This document shows, in pieces, positions 35,959 to 47,800 of a stretch of DNA of 64,000 nt. Origin of the DNA: Anaeromassilibacillus sp001305115 (lineage in GTDB: Bacteria; Bacillota; Clostridia; Oscillospirales; Acutalibacteraceae); assembly GCA_042854365.1 (NCBI GenBank), contig AP031437.1, positions 496,001-560,000 of the forward strand. Direction: 5' to 3'. The position numbers and the translations under genes are program-made. Positions within the stretch are counted from its first letter, which is position 1. Every line of letters starts with the position of its first letter. The notes beneath the pieces were generated by a model that did no database searches, was not told the origin of the DNA, and worked only from the letters and a program-made list of their open reading frames with translations.

Positions 35959-38900
35959 ATGAAGTTGAATGGAAACAGGCCGTTCCGAAGCATACTGGCT
36001 TTGGTACTGGCTGCTGCAATGACGGTGAGCACCTGTAGTACCGCTTTTGCAGCGCGTTCCGCAAAGACCAGTGAGGATTATGTCCCAACTGGAGAACACA
36101 CGGAGTGGTACGACGGTATTGAGACGCCGGCGGTCAATCAGGAACCGTATCACGCACAGTTTATACCTTATGACAGCCGTGAGCTCGCCTTGGAGAATGA
36201 GGCGTCGATCCTGGATGAAGACGAGGAAACCTCGCCGTATTATCAGCTTTTAAGCGGCAAGGATTGGGACTTTGCCCTGGTGCGGAATCCAGAGGAGGCT
36301 GCTGAAAAGGATTCTGCCTATTTGGCGGAAACCCTGGATGAGGAAGCCCAGGAGGATTTTGAGCCGGAGTATGTTCCGCAGGCGTGGCAGACCTATCGGA
36401 ATGAAGACGGCAGCTTCAAATATTTTGACGAGCCGATGTACACCAATAGTATTTATCCGTGGGGATCCATTGTGGAGGACGGCGTATGGCAGCAGATTGC
36501 CTATAAAGATCCGCATGCTCCCACGATGTACAACCCAGTAGGGTATTACCGCACCACCTTCCAGACACCGGATGAATGGGACGGCAGGGAGATCTTTGTA
36601 TCTTTCCAGAGTGTCTGTTCAGCCTACTATCTGTATGTGAACGGAGAGTATGTCGGTTATGCTACAGACAGTTATACGGCCCACGATTTCAATATTACAC
36701 CGTATCTAAACGAAAAGGGCGAGGAAAATACCCTTGCGCTCAAGGTGTTCCGTTGGTCGATCGGCAGCTATCTGGAGAACCAGGACTATATCAACGAGAG
36801 CGGTATCTTCAGAGACGTCTACCTCTATTCCAAGGGTGATGTTGAGATCCGCGATTTCTTTGTCAAAACACAGTTGGATGAACGCGATAACAAGGACAGC
36901 GATGCAACCTTGGAATTGGACGTGGATATTCGCGGACTCCATAACGCAGAGGCGGGCGAGTACTATGTGGAGGCCACCCTGCTGGACATGGAGAACGAAG
37001 AGATCGGTTCCATGGAGTTTGATCCTGTGGAAATCGAAGCGACGAAGCCCAGTGCAGAGCAATCCAAAGAGGAATTCCTGGACAAGGTGGCGAGCACGGG
37101 CGAGACCGTCACCCGTTCCATGAGAGTGGAAAACCCTGCAAAATGGTTCCCGGATACGCCGAACCTCTACAAGTTGCTCATCGAGCTGAAGGATGAATCC
37201 GGCGAGGTGATCGAGGCAGCTGTCCAGCGCATCGGCTTCCGCGAGGTCTATAAGGTCAATATCAACGAAGAGGGACAGGAACAGATGCAGATCACCGGAG
37301 AGAAGGCGGTGTTCCGCGGTGTCAACCGTCACGACGCGAATCTTATGACCGGCCGTGCGCTTTCCAAAGAGGATATTTATCAGGATCTCAAATTGATGAA
37401 GGAGTATAACATCAATTCGATCCGTACATCCCACTACCCGAACGACAAGCTGCTCTATGAGATGGCGGATGAGATGGGCTTCTATGTTTGCTGTGAGGCC
37501 AATATCGAATCGCATTATGGCGGCTATATAGACGAATACGACGATCCCTCCCAGGTTATCCCCTCCGGCAGTAAGACGTGGGTACCGCCAGTGATGGACC
37601 GTACAGAAAATATGTTGGAGCGCTATAAGAACCATGCCTCCATCGTCATGTGGAGCTTGGGCAACGAAGCGACCTATACCACCCACAACTATGATGAAAA
37701 TTATTGCTTCTGGGTCAGCTCCCAGTATGTGCTGGAAAGAGACCCCAGCCGCTTGAGAATGTATGAACGCGAGTCCGACGGTTACTATCACCGCTATCAG
37801 AAGGATGAGGGCGCAGACCCCATGGATATGGACCAGCGCTGCAAGAATATTGTGGACGTCCACAGCACCCAGTATCCGGCGCCGAGCGCGGTAGAGAGCT
37901 ATGCCAAGAACCCGGACTATCAGATGCCGTACATGGAGCAGGAGTATGCCCATGCGATGGGCCAGGCTCTGGGCAATTTCAAAGAATTCTGGGATTTGGT
38001 TCGCAAGTATCCGAACTTGCAGGGCGGATTTATCTGGGACTGGGTCGATCAGTCCATCGCAACGAAGGTTCCGGAGGATATCACGACCTATGTAGTACGG
38101 GATACAAAGACCGGCACTGAGGCGGTGCTCAGCGACACTGCGGCCTGGACGGAAGGCCGTGATGGGACGCAGGCGATTGAAAATGGTTATATCACGGTAG
38201 CGCGCGGCGATGACCTGCGGGCAAAGGGTAACGCTCTGACTATGGAGGTCTGGATCAAGCCGGATGCAATTCCCAGCAGCGACCAGGGCTTTATCTCTAC
38301 CGGTGATAATGGCCTGGGGCTGAAAGTGAACGCGAGAGGCGACCACCCGTACTTCGAGCTGTTTGTGGACGGTTGGGCAGCAGGAACTGCTGCGACAGCC
38401 GGACTCCCGGATAATTATGCAGACGGTAACTGGCACCAGCTGGTGGGTATGTGTGCTGCCGACAAGACCCTGCATTTCTATTGGGATGGCCAAGAACTCC
38501 CCAATACAGGGGCAGCGTCCACGACCGCTTCCGCACCGTTTGACAGCGCCAGCGAAGCACTGACGGTGGGCCTGGATTCAGCTTCTGCGGACCGTGTGTT
38601 TACCGGCGCGATTGACAGTGTCCGTATCTACGAGAGAGAACTGACTGCGGAGGAAATGGCAGACCCGAACCGCACCATGGATGACGAAGGCGTTGTCTAT
38701 TGGCTCGACTTCACGGACGATGAGATTGAATCCAAAGAGACCAATTATCACTGGTTGGATGATAAGCTGGACGGCTACTATTGGGGCTACGGCGGCGACT
38801 GGATCGACAGCCATTCCAATGCGGACGCATTCTGCGCAAACGGCCTGCTATTTGCAGACCGCACTCCTACTGCGAAGGCAGTCGAAGTCCGCAAAGTGCA

Positions 38901-41514
38901 TCAGCAGGTCAATTTCTACGATGATGGTAAGGCGACCCAGGGCGAGGTCCGCGTAGTCAATGAATTCGAAAATACCAACCTGGATCAGTATGAAATCATT
39001 TGGAAAGTGACGGAGGATACGGAGACCATCGGATCAGAGCAGGCATTGGAGCTCGACCTCGCACCATTCTCGGAAGAAACCATTCAACTGGATCTGCCGG
39101 AGTTTACGCCGAAGGCTGGTTCGGACTATCTGCTGGAGTTCAGCGTCCGCTATAAGGAGGATACCTCCTGGGCGAATGCGGGCGACGAATTGGCGTTCGA
39201 TCAGATCCCACTCACCGTTGAGACCGGCGACCGGATGGAGATGGATACCTCCGCGATGCAGGCGTTTAGCAATGTGGAAGAAAACGAGCAGGAGATCAAG
39301 ATGGAAGGCGTCACGGCGGAAGGCCAGAACTATTCCATCACAATGGACAAAGAGACCGGTGTGATTACCAATTACTCCTTGGATGGGGAAACCATTTTGG
39401 AAAAAGGCCCGGTCCCGAGCTATTGGAGAGCACAGACCTATAATGATATTACGAACTATTTCCCGACCGAGCTCCGCAATGCAGAGGATACGATGCAGAA
39501 CGTGGAAGTGACTGTGGAAAAGGATGAAAACGGAAAGCATATTTCCGTCGCAATCTCGGAGGATCTTTTGGTGGATGCCTCCAACTATGTCACCTACGAC
39601 ATCTACAGCAACGGTGAAATCGTCGTCAGTAACCAGCTTGTGCCGCACAGTAACTTTGCACCGGGCGGCAACGGTGAATTTGCACTCCCCAAGGTGGGAA
39701 TGCGTATGCAGGTTGCAGAAGGCTACGAAAACCTGGAATACTACGGCCGCGGCCCGGACGAGAACTATTGCGACCGCAAGACCGGTTCCAAGTTGGGCGT
39801 GTACACGAGCACAGTCGACGAACAATTCATGTATAAGTATGTCAAGCCGCAGGAGAACGGCAACCGCACAGACGTGCGCTGGACGTCCCTCACAAACGAC
39901 GAGGGCACCGGCCTGATGGTTACAGCAGACGGCACCATGGAGACCTCGGCGCAGCATTACACGGCGGAAGAGCTGAACCCGGCATTGAGCACTCAGCCGT
40001 ATAACTCCGCCAGCGCGTATCGCCATCCTTATCAGGTTCCCATGCGTGAAGACACCATCTGGTGCATCGACTATATGCAGCGCGGTGTCAGCAATACGGC
40101 GTTCTTCGGCCATGTGCCGCTCGATCCATACCGCCTTGATACCGACAAGACCTATACCCATGCATTCCGAATTTCTCCGGTTTCAGGAGAGACCGATAAG
40201 ATGGCCAACAGCAAAGTAGCGGTCGAGCCGAGCACGATCCAGTATCCGATCACGGATATCCAAGTGGACGGCACGTCCATTCAGGGCTTTGATCCATCGA
40301 AGACCGAGTATGTGGTTGAAGTTGCAGCCAGCAGTGAACTGCCGCAGGTGACGGCGACCACTTCGCTTTCCGGAGTGCAGGTAGACGTCTCCTTCGAGGG
40401 CAGCACAGCGACTGTGCGTGCAACCCTGTCCGGGCAGACCAAGACCTATACCATCCGTTTCTCCGAGGTGGATGTGACCTATGTAAGCGATCTGGACCAG
40501 AGTGATTGGGTATTAGAAGGCGGCGGCAACGTCACCTTGGACCGCACAGCGTTTGACGGCCCGCTCTCCTTGAACTATAATGGCACGACCACCTTTGCAA
40601 AGGGTGTTTCCGTACAGCATCCGGATGCAACTTATGAGTCCCGCCGTATCATGGTCCAAAAAATCCCGATCGAAGGACAGGGCTATGAACGTTTCTACAC
40701 GATCGCTGGCGTGGATACCGTCACGCCGAACTATGCGTCTCTAAAGATCGAAGTCGTCACCACGGATGGCGAAACCATTACCCTCCTTCCAACCACGGCG
40801 TGGCTGACTGGTACTTCTGCTGCATTGAAGGTCGATCAGATGTTGCCCACCAATGCAAAGACCCTGATCTTGACTACGGAGATGGATAATTCCAGCGTGG
40901 TCGTCGATTACGCGGATGCGAAGCTGATAAAGAGTGTGGCCGACGGCCGTGAGGCTTTGGAAAATCTGATTGCGAAGGCAGAACAGCTCCAAGAAAAGAA
41001 TTATACAGCGGAAAGCTGGGCTGTCCTTGAGACTGCTCTGCGGGAAGCAAAAGAACTGCCGGAAGATGCATTGCAGGCGCAGATCCAAGCGGCTGCGGAT
41101 GCTCTCCAGAATGCAATGGCAAAGCTGGTGAAAAAGCCGAGTGGTGGTTCCAGCAGTAGCTCTTCCAGCTCGTCCAACGGAAGCAACAGTATGGGTTCCG
41201 ATGGATATGCCGTGGCAATCGGAACAGATGCGGCAACCGCTCCGGCCAAAGTGGTCTCGGATACGACGGTTGACTTCTCCGTGAAGAGCGGCAGCGCGTA
41301 CTGCTTCAAGATGACCGTGGTCAATGGAAATGGTGTCATGCCGGTCTTTACTGTGGGCAACGGCAATGTACTGAAGACCCAGTATGTAACACAGATCGGA
41401 AATGATTACTATTTCCGTGTATGGGCCGTTGGTACACCGGGCAGTAGCACGGGCGTTTATACCACTCTCCCAGGCCAAAATGCTGTGAAGCATTGTACCA
41501 TCACGATTGCATAG
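35959..41514 (+). CDS. Secreted multi-domain GH2 beta-galactosidase with inserted LamG domain
   Basis: 1851 residues from ATG 35959 (AAGGAGG upstream); signal peptide to about residue 31. LacZ-type sugar-binding and Ig-like domains (~150-420), TIM barrel with acid/base Glu570 (WSLGNEATY) and nucleophile Glu662 (EYAHAMGQ). After GGFIWDWVDQSI (~690) the barrel is interrupted by a LamG-like lectin domain (~700-938) and resumes at GGDWIDSHSNADAFCANGL. Then come LacZ small-chain domain (~1080-1370), cadherin-like beta domain, NPCBM/CBM51-like domain (~1505-1655), one FIVAR repeat, poly-Ser linker (~1727-1747) and the shared terminal domain. Expected to release beta-galactose from extracellular glycans. 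Confidence 0.92.
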   Translation: MKLNGNRPFRSILALVLAAAMTVSTCSTAFAARSAKTSEDYVPTGEHTEWYDGIETPAVNQEPYHAQFIPYDSRELALENEASILDEDEETSPYYQLLSGKDWDFALVRNPEEAAEKDSAYLAETLDEEAQEDFEPEYVPQAWQTYRNEDGSFKYFDEPMYTNSIYPWGSIVEDGVWQQIAYKDPHAPTMYNPVGYYRTTFQTPDEWDGREIFVSFQSVCSAYYLYVNGEYVGYATDSYTAHDFNITPYLNEKGEENTLALKVFRWSIGSYLENQDYINESGIFRDVYLYSKGDVEIRDFFVKTQLDERDNKDSDATLELDVDIRGLHNAEAGEYYVEATLLDMENEEIGSMEFDPVEIEATKPSAEQSKEEFLDKVASTGETVTRSMRVENPAKWFPDTPNLYKLLIELKDESGEVIEAAVQRIGFREVYKVNINEEGQEQMQITGEKAVFRGVNRHDANLMTGRALSKEDIYQDLKLMKEYNINSIRTSHYPNDKLLYEMADEMGFYVCCEANIESHYGGYIDEYDDPSQVIPSGSKTWVPPVMDRTENMLERYKNHASIVMWSLGNEATYTTHNYDENYCFWVSSQYVLERDPSRLRMYERESDGYYHRYQKDEGADPMDMDQRCKNIVDVHSTQYPAPSAVESYAKNPDYQMPYMEQEYAHAMGQALGNFKEFWDLVRKYPNLQGGFIWDWVDQSIATKVPEDITTYVVRDTKTGTEAVLSDTAAWTEGRDGTQAIENGYITVARGDDLRAKGNALTMEVWIKPDAIPSSDQGFISTGDNGLGLKVNARGDHPYFELFVDGWAAGTAATAGLPDNYADGNWHQLVGMCAADKTLHFYWDGQELPNTGAASTTASAPFDSASEALTVGLDSASADRVFTGAIDSVRIYERELTAEEMADPNRTMDDEGVVYWLDFTDDEIESKETNYHWLDDKLDGYYWGYGGDWIDSHSNADAFCANGLLFADRTPTAKAVEVRKVHQQVNFYDDGKATQGEVRVVNEFENTNLDQYEIIWKVTEDTETIGSEQALELDLAPFSEETIQLDLPEFTPKAGSDYLLEFSVRYKEDTSWANAGDELAFDQIPLTVETGDRMEMDTSAMQAFSNVEENEQEIKMEGVTAEGQNYSITMDKETGVITNYSLDGETILEKGPVPSYWRAQTYNDITNYFPTELRNAEDTMQNVEVTVEKDENGKHISVAISEDLLVDASNYVTYDIYSNGEIVVSNQLVPHSNFAPGGNGEFALPKVGMRMQVAEGYENLEYYGRGPDENYCDRKTGSKLGVYTSTVDEQFMYKYVKPQENGNRTDVRWTSLTNDEGTGLMVTADGTMETSAQHYTAEELNPALSTQPYNSASAYRHPYQVPMREDTIWCIDYMQRGVSNTAFFGHVPLDPYRLDTDKTYTHAFRISPVSGETDKMANSKVAVEPSTIQYPITDIQVDGTSIQGFDPSKTEYVVEVAASSELPQVTATTSLSGVQVDVSFEGSTATVRATLSGQTKTYTIRFSEVDVTYVSDLDQSDWVLEGGGNVTLDRTAFDGPLSLNYNGTTTFAKGVSVQHPDATYESRRIMVQKIPIEGQGYERFYTIAGVDTVTPNYASLKIEVVTTDGETITLLPTTAWLTGTSAALKVDQMLPTNAKTLILTTEMDNSSVVVDYADAKLIKSVADGREALENLIAKAEQLQEKNYTAESWAVLETALREAKELPEDALQAQIQAAADALQNAMAKLVKKPSGGSSSSSSSSSNGSNSMGSDGYAVAIGTDAATAPAKVVSDTTVDFSVKSGSAYCFKMTVVNGNGVMPVFTVGNGNVLKTQYVTQIGNDYYFRVWAVGTPGSSTGVYTTLPGQNAVKHCTITIA

Positions 41515-41557
41515 GCCTCAAAAGGCATCAATATTGAAGTATAAAAAAGCGATATGA

Positions 41558-41601
41558 TAAAAAGCCCCGGTTCTGGAAGCCTCTGGAACCGGGGCCTTTT
41601 T
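41558..41601 (+). terminator. Terminator after the GH2 gene
   Basis: GCCCCGGTTC pairs with GGAACCGGGGC, ending CTTTTT. It separates GH2 from GH97 transcription. Confidence 0.85.
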
Positions 41602-41720
41602 ATGGAAAATCAAGAAGGATATGCAGAAAACTAATAAATATTTCTTTTTAGCAAGCAAATATACAAAGAAACGTATTTTTTTACAAATTTATTAGTATTT
41701 CCTAAAAGAAGAAGTGAATA

Positions 41721-41754
41721 TGGAACACTTTTGGAACACTCTGTTTTATATAAT
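41721..41754 (+). promoter_or_regulatory. GH97 promoter with direct-repeat activator site
   Basis: TGGAACACT at 41721-41729 and 41732-41740 (11-bp period), 8 bases, then TATAAT at 41749-41754, 62 bp before the ATG. Same architecture as the GH2 promoter. Confidence 0.75.
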
Positions 41755-41815
41755 AAAGTCCAGGCCAAAGTATTCAGAATTTTGTGCCAAAAATCCAAGA
41801 AGGGAGAAAGGGATC

Positions 41816-44800
41816 ATGAGAAAAAGAACATGGCGGTCTGCACTTGCCTTGCTCCTGGTATTTGCGCTTGTATTTACCAGTGGGCTTCCCGCGGTCGCGA
41901 AGACTGAGGAAAACCGTGCAGATCCAACAGAGACAGCCGCCGTATATCTCAGCGATATGGAATGGACATCCGCTGAGGATGGATGGTGGCAGGTCCGTAA
42001 GGACAGAGATGTCAACGTACATAAGATTGTCCTGACGGACGAAAATGGGGAGGAGGTTTCCTTTGAAAAGGGCCTCGGTACGAGTGGTAACGCAACGATC
42101 GTCTATGGCCTGACCGGCTATGGTGCGCTGCGTTTCCAGGCACAAATTGCCATTCAGTCGGATAACTGGTGGGGAGGAACAAACTTCACACTGAAGGCGG
42201 ATGGCGAGACGTTCTATACGAAGAATTTGACCAGCAGCAAAGGGATTATACCGGTGGATGTGGAAATTCCGGAAGGCACAACCGTGCTGACGATGGAAAA
42301 CTCCGGTGGTTCTAATTCCGTTTGGGCGGAAGCACAGATTATCTGCGACCGCGCTGTGATGGACCGTCTGAAGACATTGTCCGTACAGCCGGAAGAGCCG
42401 GCTGTTGCAGTAGGGGACAGCACCAATCTGGTGATCTCCGCGTATTCCAACGGTCAGGAGAGCATTGCAATCACCCCAGAACAGTGCACATATTCCAGTA
42501 ATAATCCGGAGATTGCAACCATTGATCCGGATACGGGTGTCATTACCGGCGTTGCAAACGGCATTGCAACGATGACTTGTACAGTGGTGGATGCGGTCGA
42601 TTCGAGCATCAGCCGTACAGCGACCTGTGAGATCATTGTTGGCGAAGGGAAAGAGGGCGCAACTTGGTCGGTTGCATCGCCCGACGAGAATATCTCCGCA
42701 CTGTTCTTTATGGACGCTGAGGGCGCTGTCCGCTTCTTCACGACATATGCAGGAAAAACCGTTGTTTCCAGCTCCCCCACGGGACTGGTAACGAACGTTG
42801 GCGATTTCCGCGACGGCCTCACCTTTGTGAGCCGTGAGGATGAAGAGGTCACGGACTCCTATGACCTGATTGGCGCTAAAGTGGACCATGTGGACGCTAC
42901 GGGCAACCAGATGACGCTGAACTTTACAAAGGGCGGCGCTTCCTATAGCATCATCGTTCGTGTGTACGACGATGGCATGGCGTTCCGTTATGTGATTGAA
43001 ACCGAAGATGGCGAGGAACTCACCATTTCGGAAGAGAATTCCGGATTCCAGCTCGCAAGCGGTTCTGTTGCACAGGCGATGGAATATGAATATGCAAATG
43101 AATCCGTTGCACAAGAGGAAGAGGCCCATAAGCTTCGCGGCAGCTACTGCATGCCGCTCCTCTATGAAACCACCGATGGCGTTTGGGCGCTGCTCTCCGA
43201 GGCAGACCTGAATTCTACCTATTGTGGCGCACAGCTTGTAGGCGATGGCACTGGTCTGTTGAATGTTGCCTTTACTCCGGAACAGACCGACGACGTCGTG
43301 ACAACCGCTCCGTTTACATCTCCTTGGCGTTTTGCCGTCATCGGTTCCCCGAAGACGATTGCAGAAAATACCATGGCGGAGACCTTGAGCGAGGACTGCA
43401 AGTTGGAAGATACCGGCTGGGTAGAGTCTGGTACAGTTGACTGGACTTGGCTCAATGGCGACCTTCGTCATACAGACCCGGATGTGGATTTCGAGAACGA
43501 AGCTTTTGAAATCTATAAAGATTATGTCGACTTCGCAGTAGAGATGGGCTGGGAATATCAGCTGCTCGACGAAGGCTGGCAGAGAAAGAATACGGACCCG
43601 AATGATAGCTCCATTTATAAGGGCTATTATGACTGGACCGAAGATCTGATCCAGTATGCCAACGAAAAGGGCGTTGGCTTGATTGTTTGGGCGAACAGCT
43701 CCGACCTGAAGACCCCAGAACAGCAGGAAGAGCGCATTTCTGAATGGGCAGAGATGGGCTTCAAGGGCGTCAAGCCGGACTTCTTTGATTCCCAGGATCA
43801 GGCAACGATTCTGCAAATCGAAAACCTGGCAAAGACTACAGCGAAATATAATATGCTGTTAAACGTGCACGGCGCTGGTAAGCCAACTGGCGAACGCCGC
43901 ACCTATCCAAACGTTATTTCCCGTGAAGCGGTGTTTGGCGCAGAGCAGTATGACTTTATTCCTGATAATGTCAGTGCACGCCATAACTGCACGCTTCCGT
44001 TTACCCGCAATGCAGTAGGACCAATGGATTATACCCCCATGGCTTCCTATGGCGCGAGCGGCGATTATCGTCAGTTTACCTTGGCGCATATGGCTGCCCT
44101 GCCGGTCGTATTTGAAGCTGGCGTGCAGTGCATGGCGGACAAGCCGGACGTTTATCGTGCGCATCCGGCCTATGAGCATTACTTTAAGAACATGCCTTCC
44201 GAGTGGGATGAATCCATTCTTGTAGATGGAGAACCCGCGGATTATGTGAACTTCGCCCGTAGAAATGGGGACGACTGGTATCAGGGAATGATCTGTGATA
44301 ATGCTCGCAATGCAGAGTTCTCATTGGATTTCCTCGGTGAAGGAACCTATACTGCCTACATCTATACGGATGGCGAAGATCCGATGGAGACCGTCGATGC
44401 GGAAACCCGCACGGTTACTAAGAACGACACGCTGAACATTGCGCTTGCTGAAACAGGCGGCGCAGCGATTCACTATGTGAAGACCGAGGATGCACCGGTT
44501 TGGGATACGACCGCAGAGTATCGAATCCTGACCTCCTTGAAGGATGCAGGAATTGAAGTATACGGCGGCAATACCAGCGCTGGAGCAAAGGTGGATCTGT
44601 GGTGGAACTACAATCCGGGAGATGCACTGTGCTGGCGTTTGATTCCGGATGCAAATCAGGAATACTATCGCATCCAGCCCAAGAACACGACTGCTACCGT
44701 TTTGATGCCGACCGGTTCTGCGCCGGAAGTCGGTACAGCTTTGACCCTCGGGAACATTGACAATGCGGATGATTCCCAGCTGTGGAAGATCGTAGATACC

Positions 44801-47800
44801 GGAAACGGTACGTATCGAATTCTGAATAAGAAGGCCGAGCTGGCAGGCACGCCGCTTTACATTGCTCTCGACGGCGATGATACAACGGATGGAACGCTCA
44901 TTGTTCTGGCCAATGAAGATTCTATTTCCAACCAGTGGAAGTTGGTACAGGAAGCAAAGCCAGAGCCGGAGCCACAGGACCCAGTTGTGGAGTTGGCAGT
45001 TGACCAAACGTTGTTGAATGTGGGCGATGTCACCAAGGTATCGGCTTCCGCATGGGACAACTATGGTGAGGCAATTGAAGATTATACCGTAGAAAGCAGC
45101 AATTCCTCCATCTTGGAGGTTAGTAAGACCAATTCTGGAATCACTGCAGAAGCAAAGAGCAACGGCACGGCCTCTGTTGTGTTTAAAGCAGAATTGGAAG
45201 ATGGTTCTACACTCGAGTCCTATGTCCAAGTGGTTGTTGGGACCGAGCCGGTTGAAGGCAGCATTTTTGAAGTGACGGCACCGGCTGCAGATGTAAAGGC
45301 ACTGGTTGCTTATGACGCTTCTTATGGCGCTGTTTCGTATCTCGCCATAAAGGATGGCGAAGTAATGGCTGGCGTATCCCCGACTGGCCTGATGACCAAC
45401 ATGGGTGATTTCCGCAGTGGATTGGTTCTGGGACAAGTTTCTTCCAAGAGCGGAAACGATTCCTATGATCTAATCGGCGGTAAAGTAAAGCATGTAGACA
45501 AGGATTACAACGAGACAACCTTCCCGTTCACCAAGGATGGGGTAAGTTACAGCATTCTTGTTCGCGCCTATGATGAGGGCGTTGCTCTCCGCTATGCAAT
45601 CGACGGAAACGGCGATGAACTGGAGATCACAGAGGAATTCACTGGATTCCAGCTCCCCGAAGGTTACCAGAAGTTCTGGGGTCAGAGCTGCGGCGACAAT
45701 TCCAGCGTTGCAAACGAATGGCCGCACAGAGAATGGGGAAGCTATTCCGATCTGGATGGCCAGCTGTTCAATATGCCGCTGTTGTATGAGACGGAAAGTG
45801 GCAGCTATGGTCTCTATTCTGAGGCGGATATCATGACAGGAACCTATTGTGGTTCTGTGCTGGAGGGCGGCGAGGATACGATGCTCTCCGTGAAATTTGC
45901 ACCTGAGCAGGATGCAGAGGGACCGGTGGTCACTACTGCACCGTTCACTTCTCCGTGGCGTTTCCTGGTGATGGGCGATCTGGCGGACATCATGGACAAT
46001 ACGATGCCGGAAAACCTGAGCCCGGACAATGCAATCGGAGACACCAGCTGGGTTGAATCCGGCGTATCCAACTGGACATGGCTGAATGGCGATCTGCGCC
46101 ATGACCAGATTCCGGCTGATAAATTTGAGACAGAAGGCCTGCGTATTTACAAGGAATATGTAGATTTCGCAGCGGAAATGGGCTGGCAGTATCAGCTTTT
46201 GGACGAAGGCTGGATGGTGCCGTATGAGCGCACTGAGAACAAAGAAGAGCAGCCCGGTTATGATCCGGATGCGCCGGCTGGCCAGCGTTATCTCGGATAT
46301 TATTCCTGGACGGAAGAATTAGTTGAGTATGCAAAGAGCAAGGGCATTAAGCTTTTGGTCTGGGTACACAAAAACGATATTGTGACAGAAAAACAACGTG
46401 AGCGCATTGACTACTGGGCAGAACTCGGAATTGCTGGTATTAAGCCGGACTTCTTCGATTCTGCAACGCAATCCATGATGCAGTTGTACGATGCCCTGCT
46501 GAAGCAAACTGCCGAGAATCATATGATTATCAACCTGCATGGCACTGTAAAACCGGCAGGCGAACGCCGCACCTATCCCCATGCTCTAACAAGAGAAGGC
46601 GTCGGTGGTGCAGAAGGTTACGCCGTAAGTGACTGGCGTGACCCGAACGATTACGGCGGCGGTACTTATCCGTGGGGCGGCGATTTGACGGCTGCGAATA
46701 ACTGTGTTATTCCATTTACAAGAGGCGCAGTTGGTCCGTTGGATTATACTCCGATGGCATCTTTTGGTGCTTTGAACAATGTACGTTTCGGCCCGACAGA
46801 CCCGGATACTGGAAAACCACAGGAATTTGACAACCCGCCGATGTTTACCTTGGCACATATGTATGCGCTGCCGATCATCTATGAGAGTGGCATTCAGTGC
46901 TTGGCGGATAAACCATCGGTTTATAAGGCGATTCCTTTCTATGAGGAATATTGGAGCAGTATGCCGGCCTCTTGGGATGAGAGTAAGCTGATCGGTGGCG
47001 AAGTTGGCGAGCTGGTAGAAATGGCACGCCGCAATGGCGACGATTGGTATTTAGGTGTCATTTGTGCATACGAAGAGACGAAACCGGTGGACATCGATCT
47101 CGATTTCTTGGGCGATGGCACTTATACAGCATATATTTACAGAGATAATCCGGACAATCCGCTGGATTTGGATGAACCGTTGAACGGCGTGATCGCAGAA
47201 ACAAAAACAGTCACAAGTGCAGATACTTTGACCATTGACCTTGCTGGCCTGGATACCCCGGTTCTGGAGTATGAATTTAAGCAGGCAGATGGTTCGACGG
47301 TCACTGCACATAGCCGCAGCGATTTGACGACCTCTGGCGGCGCAGCGATTAAGTTTGTGAAGAACACAACCCCGACCGAGCATATGTTGACAGTAAGCTA
47401 CCCGACAACGGTGAAACTGTCAATCGATGGGGAAGAGCAGACGATTGCAAACCTGATCGGCGCATATAAAGACGTCGTGATGGCAGAAACTTCGCTCGAT
47501 CTGACCTTTGAACCGAGAGTTGAAGGAAGAGAGATCGCAGGCGTGACAGTCAATGGCGAGCCGGTAGAGGCGTTTGATGTCAATGAGTATGTATACAGCC
47601 TGGCAATGCCAAATGCAGACACCACGATTGAACTGGGCTTCACGATCGTGGATAAAGAAAATCTGCGCGAAGTGATCACAATCGCAGAGAGCGAGAACGT
47701 GAAAGCGCAGGTAGAGGCGGCAGTCCCGTCGGTACAGAAGAAGTACAAGGAAGCGCTGCAGGCAGCGAAAGCGATCGAAGAAAAGAAGACCGCAAGCCAG

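Noticed and set aside
41714..41815. Upstream ATG for the GH97 protein
   Set aside because: It lies within the promoter repeats before the -10 element, and the signal peptide starts at ATG 41816.
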